A DNA stretch of 64,000 nucleotides from Pseudomonas ekonensis (GTDB lineage Bacteria; Pseudomonadota; Gammaproteobacteria; Pseudomonadales; Pseudomonadaceae), in NCBI RefSeq assembly GCF_019145435.1, contig NZ_JAHSTS010000002.1, forward strand, positions 2,018,001-2,082,000. The letters run 5' to 3'. A model generated the notes under the pieces. The model worked only from the letters and a program-made list of their open reading frames with translations, was not told the DNA's origin and searched no databases. Below, piece by piece: positions 60,169-64,000 of the stretch; positions within the stretch are counted from its first letter, which is position 1, and every line of letters starts with the position of its first letter. Position numbers and translations under genes: made by a program.

Positions 60169-61394
60169 TGAAGCGCGTCGTCGTCACCGGCATGGCCGGC
60201 ATCACTTCGCTGGGCAGCGACTGGGACACCATCGCCGGCAACTTCGCCGCCAACCGCAGCGGCATCCGCCGGATGGACGAGTGGGACCGGTTCAGCGAAC
60301 TCAACACGCGCCTGGCCGGCCCTATCGATGACTTTTCGGTGCCGGCGCACTGGACGCGCAAGCAACTGCGCAGCATGGGCCGGGTTTCGCGCCTGGCCGT
60401 GGGCGCCGCCGAACAGGCGCTGGCCGACGCCGGGCTGCTCGGCGACGACTCGATCCGGGACGGCCGCCTGGGCGTGGCCTGCGGCTCGTCCACCGGCAGC
60501 ACCGACGAGATCAAGGCGTTCGGCAACATGCTGCTCAACTCGGTGGCCGAAGGCCTGAACGCCAACTCCTATGTGCGGATGATGCCGCACACCACGGCGG
60601 CCAACATCAGCATCTTCTTCGGCCTCACCGGGCGCCTGATCCCGACCTCCAGCGCCTGCACCAGCGGCAGCCAGGGCATCGGCTACGCCTACGAGGCGAT
60701 CAAGTTCGGCCGCCTGCCGATGATGCTCGCCGGCGGCGCCGAAGAACTGTGCCCGACCGAAGCCATGGTGTTCGACGCCCTGTACGCCACCAGCCTGAAA
60801 AACGACGCCCCGCACACCTCGCCGCGCCCCTACGACAAGGGCCGTGACGGCCTGGTGATCGGCGAAGGCGCCGGCATGCTGGTGCTTGAGGAGCTGGAAC
60901 ACGCCCTGGCCCGCGGCGCGCGGATCCACGCCGAGATCGTCGGCTTCGGCAGCAACGCCGACGGCCAGCACACCACCCGTCCCGAGCTGGTCACCATGCG
61001 CCGGGCCATGGAACTGGCGCTGGAAGACGCCGGCCTGGCGCCGGACGCCATCGGCTACGTGAACGGCCACGGCACCGCCACCGAACAGGGCGACATCGCC
61101 GAAACCCTGGCCACCAGCGGCCTGTTCGGCGAACGCATGCCGATCAGTTCGCAGAAGAGCTTCCTGGGCCACACCCTCGGTGCCTGCGGGGCGCTGGAGT
61201 CGTGGTTCAGCATCGAAATGCTCAACCGCGACCTGTACGTGCACACCCTCAACCTCGACGAAATCGATCCGCTGTGCGGCAAGCTCGACTACCTGCGCGG
61301 CGAATTCCGGCAAATGAGCCATGACTACGTGATGAACAACAACTTCGCCTTCGGTGGCGTCAACACGTCGTTGATCTTCCGCCGTTGGCGCTGA
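60168..61394 (+). CDS. apeR: Second beta-ketoacyl-ACP synthase (ApeR)
   Basis: 408-residue KAS II-like ketosynthase with an intact triad: C164 in TSSACTSG, H301 in NGHGTATE and H335 in GHTLGACG. In Xenorhabdus ApeR is a second ketosynthase, suggested for initial or homodimeric condensation steps. Last gene of the operon; its ATG shares one base with the ApeQ stop and has GGAGG upstream. A symmetric terminator follows. Confidence 0.9.
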   Translation: MKRVVVTGMAGITSLGSDWDTIAGNFAANRSGIRRMDEWDRFSELNTRLAGPIDDFSVPAHWTRKQLRSMGRVSRLAVGAAEQALADAGLLGDDSIRDGRLGVACGSSTGSTDEIKAFGNMLLNSVAEGLNANSYVRMMPHTTAANISIFFGLTGRLIPTSSACTSGSQGIGYAYEAIKFGRLPMMLAGGAEELCPTEAMVFDALYATSLKNDAPHTSPRPYDKGRDGLVIGEGAGMLVLEELEHALARGARIHAEIVGFGSNADGQHTTRPELVTMRRAMELALEDAGLAPDAIGYVNGHGTATEQGDIAETLATSGLFGERMPISSQKSFLGHTLGACGALESWFSIEMLNRDLYVHTLNLDEIDPLCGKLDYLRGEFRQMSHDYVMNNNFAFGGVNTSLIFRRWR

Positions 61395-61432
61395 AAGGCG
61401 ATCTGATGAAAGTGCAGTGGCGCCGGGAATGA

Positions 61433-61456
61433 CAAAGGGCGCCTTGCGGCGCCCTT
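61433..61456. terminator. Terminator of the aryl polyene operon
   Basis: AAAGGGCGCC-TTGC-GGCGCCCTTT, a perfect 10-bp stem with a 4-base loop 38 bp after the last gene. Symmetric, so it can end transcription from both sides; the T-run is short. Confidence 0.75.
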
Positions 61457-61475
61457 TCACAGACAGGTCGGCGTG

Positions 61476-61760
61476 TCATTGCCCATCACCCGTCTGGCTC
61501 TGCGATAGCTGCTTGCACAGGATCCTCAGAGTCTCACAAGCCCCTTGCGGGAACATCGACAGTATTGCCCGACAACCGATATCGGGCAACGGCTGGCATT
61601 TGGCCCCTAACCATCGGAAGACGGCCATGACACTCGTTTTGATGAAGGGCTGATTCTGGGCAAGACCGAAGACTTTCCCAACGACAGCTCCGTTACGCGA
61701 GATGTATCGCGGCAACACCAATACCGAATCCTTTCGCCAACACCATCTACACTCGCTCAA
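61476..61760 (-). CDS. Hypothetical small ORF, doubtful
   Basis: 94 codons starting at TTG, encoding a Cys-rich protein (SECRWCWRKD..., ACETLRILCKQ). It fills the otherwise empty, lower-GC stretch 61457-61834. Codon use lacks the strong G/C third-position bias of neighbouring genes and I recognise no family. It could be a recently acquired or decayed gene, or non-coding. Confidence 0.2.
   Translation of the reverse strand: MSECRWCWRKDSVLVLPRYISRNGAVVGKVFGLAQNQPFIKTSVMAVFRWLGAKCQPLPDIGCRAILSMFPQGACETLRILCKQLSQSQTGDGQ
61565..61589. repeat. Inverted repeat in the gap after the APE operon
   Basis: TTGCCCGA / TCGGGCAA, perfect 8-bp arms with a 9-base spacer that itself overlaps the palindrome CCGATATCGG. 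Possible regulator site or RNA hairpin; no T-run. Confidence 0.35.
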
Positions 61761-61834
61761 TCAGGCCAGCTCAAACGCCTGTCGGAACGGCGGGCCTTTC
61801 ACTCGCGGTTCTCTTTCGCGTCAAGGAGAAGACC

Positions 61835-62272
61835 ATGCCCGTGAAAACCCTGATCGCCGCCGCTGTCCTCGGCCTGCTGCCGGGGGCCAGCCACGCCACC
61901 AACCTGATGTACATGCCGTTCGAGACCGTGCTGTCGGACGCGATCCGCGCCGGGCGGCTGGACGGCAGCGTGAAGTTCTACCTGACCGGCAACACGCCGC
62001 CGGGGGTTCAGCAGACGCTGCGCCGGGACGTGGTCAGCGATCTGGACACCAACGGGTTCAACAAGAGCGATCACGACTCGTGCGAATGGGTGCTGCAATC
62101 GAACCTGATCGCGCTGCAGGCCGAGGCCAAGCGCGTCGGGGCGAATGCGGTGACCAACATCGTGAGCTTCTACGACGGGCATGTGCGCAAAGACCTGAAC
62201 ACCTACGAATGCCGGGCCGGGGTGTTTGTGACGCGGGTCGCGCTCAAGGGGGATCTGGTCAGAGTGCCTTGA
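61835..62272 (+). CDS. Small secreted protein, YbjQ-like heavy-metal-binding fold
   Basis: 145-residue protein with a Sec signal peptide (MPVKTLIAAAVLGLLPGASHA) and a body typical of small Pseudomonas periplasmic proteins often misnamed excinuclease subunit: GSVKFYLTGNTPPG, SCEWVLQSNLIALQAEAKRVGANAVTNI, then YECRAGVFVTRVALKGDL. Three mature cysteines. The AEAKRVGANAVTNI stretch resembles the YbjQ/UPF0145 core. Function unknown. AAGGAG is nine bases before the ATG. Confidence 0.8.
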   Translation: MPVKTLIAAAVLGLLPGASHATNLMYMPFETVLSDAIRAGRLDGSVKFYLTGNTPPGVQQTLRRDVVSDLDTNGFNKSDHDSCEWVLQSNLIALQAEAKRVGANAVTNIVSFYDGHVRKDLNTYECRAGVFVTRVALKGDLVRVP

Positions 62273-62325
62273 GCGGCCCCCACAAGATCCGGCGCAATCC
62301 CTGCTCGCGATCGACGGCGCAGCTG

Positions 62326-63231
62326 TCATGCATTCAGCGGTTCCACCTTGCGCGTCAGCAACTCCACAAACGCCTTGGCCATCGGCGATTTCTGATCCTT
62401 GCGCTGCACCAGCCACACCGCCGACACCGCCGCCGGGTCGAGCAGCGGGCGGTAGACCACGCCGTCGATGCGCATCCGCTGGAAAGACGCCGGCAGCACC
62501 GACACGCCCAGCCCTGCCGCCACCAGGCCGATGATGGTCATCGCCTCGCCGGCCTCCTGGGCGAAGTGCGGGCTGAAACCGGCGTCGCGGGCCAGGCTCA
62601 GCAGTTGCGCGTACAGGCCACTGCCGTAACTGCGCGGAAAAAACACGAACGGCTCCAGGGCCAGCGCCGACAGGAACAGGCCGTCCTCGCTGCCCGACGC
62701 GAGCGGATGCTTGGCGCCGAGCACCGCCACCAGCGGCTCGCGGGTCAGCTCCACCACGCTCAGCGAATCCGGCAGCCCCGCCAGCGGACGCATGATGCCG
62801 ACCTCGATCGACTCGTCCAGCAGCGCATCGGCCACCATCGTGCTGCTCATCTCCCGCAGCTTCAGGTGCACCGCCGCAAAACGCTGGCGGAAGGCGAAGA
62901 TCGCCTGGGGGATGGTCGAGTTGAACGGCGCCGACGAGGTGAACCCGATCTTCAGTTCGCCCAGCTCCCCCAGCTGCGCACGCCGGGCGACATCCGCCGC
63001 CTTGTCGACCTGGGCCAGCGCCAGCCGCGCCTCTTCCAGGAACAGCCGGCCGGCCTCGCTGAGCTCGACCCGACGGTTGGTGCGCTCGAACAGGCGGGCG
63101 CCGATTTCCTGCTCCAGCGCCTGGATCTGCTGGCTCAACGGCGGCTGGGAAATGCCCAGCGACTGAGCGGCGCGGCCGAAATGCAGCTCTTCGGCCACGG
63201 CGATGAAGTAGCGCAGGTGACGTAATTCCAT
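62326..63231 (-). CDS. LysR-family transcriptional regulator
   Basis: 301-residue LysR regulator: N-terminal winged HTH (MELRHLRYFIAVAEELHFGRAAQSLG, with the recognition helix SQPPLSQQIQALEQEIG), then a periplasmic-binding-protein-like effector domain. Divergent from an MFS transporter gene, the arrangement of E. coli ynfL-ynfM. It most likely activates or represses that transporter; the effector is unknown. Confidence 0.93.
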   Translation of the reverse strand: MELRHLRYFIAVAEELHFGRAAQSLGISQPPLSQQIQALEQEIGARLFERTNRRVELSEAGRLFLEEARLALAQVDKAADVARRAQLGELGELKIGFTSSAPFNSTIPQAIFAFRQRFAAVHLKLREMSSTMVADALLDESIEVGIMRPLAGLPDSLSVVELTREPLVAVLGAKHPLASGSEDGLFLSALALEPFVFFPRSYGSGLYAQLLSLARDAGFSPHFAQEAGEAMTIIGLVAAGLGVSVLPASFQRMRIDGVVYRPLLDPAAVSAVWLVQRKDQKSPMAKAFVELLTRKVEPLNA

Positions 63232-63272
63232 GGCGGTTCCAATAGGTCGTCAAAGCTATCAAACAGGTCGAA

Positions 63273-63282
63273 CAATATATTG
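63273..63282. promoter_or_regulatory. Palindrome between LysR and MFS genes, candidate LysR site
   Basis: Perfect palindrome CAATATATTG inside the AT-rich 118-bp divergent promoter, 42 bp before the LysR start. A larger inverted pair CTATC...GGATAG flanks it (63256-63286). Confidence 0.4.
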
Positions 63283-63349
63283 GATAGAAACATTAGCCAG
63301 CTATATGATTTTTTCACTGCCCGCCTGCCCGTGCCCTCCGAGGTCTGAA

Positions 63350-64000
63350 GTGAAAACCGCCGTCGCCCCCCTGGCCCATGACATCCCTCCCGTCGCGAAA
63401 GACGACGTGGTGGCCGAACTGCAAGAGATCTACATCGAAAAAGGCACGCCGGCGTTCATGCGCACGGTGCTGGCGCTGTTCTGCGGCGGCTTCGCGACGT
63501 TCGCCCTGCTGTACTGCGTGCAGCCGATGATGCCGCTGCTGTCCAAGGAGTTTTCGGTCAATGCCGCGCAAAGTAGCCTGATCCTGTCGGTGGCGACCGC
63601 GCTGCTGGCCGCGGGCCTGTTGGTCACAGGTCCCGTGTCCGACCGCATCGGCCGCAAGCCGGTGATGGTGGCCGCGCTGTTCGCCGCTGCGCTGTGCACT
63701 ATCGGCAGCGCCCTGATGCCTGGCTGGCACGGCGTGCTGGCCATGCGCGCGCTGGTCGGGCTGTCGTTGAGCGGCCTGGCGGCGGTGGCCATGACTTACC
63801 TCAGCGAAGAGATCCACCCGCAGCACCTGGGTCTGGCCATGGGCCTGTATATCGGCGGCAACGCGATCGGCGGGATGAGCGGGCGCCTGATCGTCGGCGT
63901 GCTCATCGACTTCGTCAGCTGGCACACGGCAATGCTGGTGCTCGGCGCCCTGGCGCTGATCGCGGCGGCGGTGTTCTGGCGGATCCTCCCCGAATCGCGC
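63350..64000 (+). CDS. MFS transporter (YnfM-like), 3' end outside window
   Basis: First 217 codons of a 12-TM major facilitator. After a 35-residue cytoplasmic N-terminus come TM helices with FCGGFATFALLYCVQPMMPLL and the MFS signature GPVSDRIGRKPVMV near residue 97 between TM2 and TM3. The GTG start follows GAGGTCTGAA. Divergent from the LysR gene; similar to the YnfM inner-membrane transporter family. Substrate unknown. Cut by the window end. Confidence 0.88.
   Translation, partial: MKTAVAPLAHDIPPVAKDDVVAELQEIYIEKGTPAFMRTVLALFCGGFATFALLYCVQPMMPLLSKEFSVNAAQSSLILSVATALLAAGLLVTGPVSDRIGRKPVMVAALFAAALCTIGSALMPGWHGVLAMRALVGLSLSGLAAVAMTYLSEEIHPQHLGLAMGLYIGGNAIGGMSGRLIVGVLIDFVSWHTAMLVLGALALIAAAVFWRILPESR

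Overview
The window looks like a chromosomal segment of a fluorescent Pseudomonas (P. fluorescens group). Supporting signs are the high GC with strong G/C third-position bias, the REP-type repeats with a GTGGGAGC(G/C)GGC...GCTCGC core, and a gene order that from memory follows the P. aeruginosa PA5009-PA5023 stretch: waaP-waaG-waaC-waaF, glnE | aceE-aceF, dipA, msrA, rlmJ, acyl-CoA dehydrogenase, K+/H+ antiporter, mscK, selO. No rRNA, tRNA, CRISPR array, prophage or insertion sequence was seen.

Layout. 1-3881 (minus): LPS inner-core operon waaF-waaC-waaG-waaP. 4063-7002 (minus): glnE. 7386-12004 (plus): pyruvate dehydrogenase aceE-aceF, behind a twin palindrome. 12283-17398: a cytoplasmic PhoD-like phosphatase, a DipA-type c-di-GMP phosphodiesterase and msrA. 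17474-21116 (minus): rlmJ, then an orphan type VI secretion pair (vgrG and a DUF4123 adaptor) with no effector gene. 21476-27372: divergent putP/putA, with seven GTTGCA motifs between them. 27551-34003: an acyl-CoA dehydrogenase and two unrelated chemoreceptors flanking a zapA/zapB-like pair. 34140-40788: antiporter, MscK-type channel and selO. 40795-42915: a ChpS/ChpB-type toxin-antitoxin pair, trxC and a ParA-like ATPase.

43280-61394 is the main accessory feature: a 20-gene, 18.1-kb, single-strand aryl polyene (APE) type II polyketide operon. It encodes two ACPs, KS/CLF, KR, dehydratases, AMP-ligase, thioesterase, glycosyl- and acyl-transferases, a methyltransferase, and export parts (LolA-like, MMPL, DUF3261 lipoprotein). 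It also carries an aromatic amino-acid ammonia-lyase, a flavin-dependent halogenase-like enzyme and a cation/proton-antiporter-like membrane protein. Only one of the 19 gene junctions is not an overlap. A good sigma70-like promoter lies just upstream. The proposed logic (inference) is that the ammonia-lyase makes an aryl acid, the AMP-ligase loads it on an ACP, the KS/CLF-KR-DH set builds the polyene, tailoring follows, and the product is esterified to a lipid and moved to the outer membrane.

The right edge carries a small secreted YbjQ-like protein and a divergent LysR regulator/MFS transporter pair (YnfL/YnfM-like) cut by the window end.
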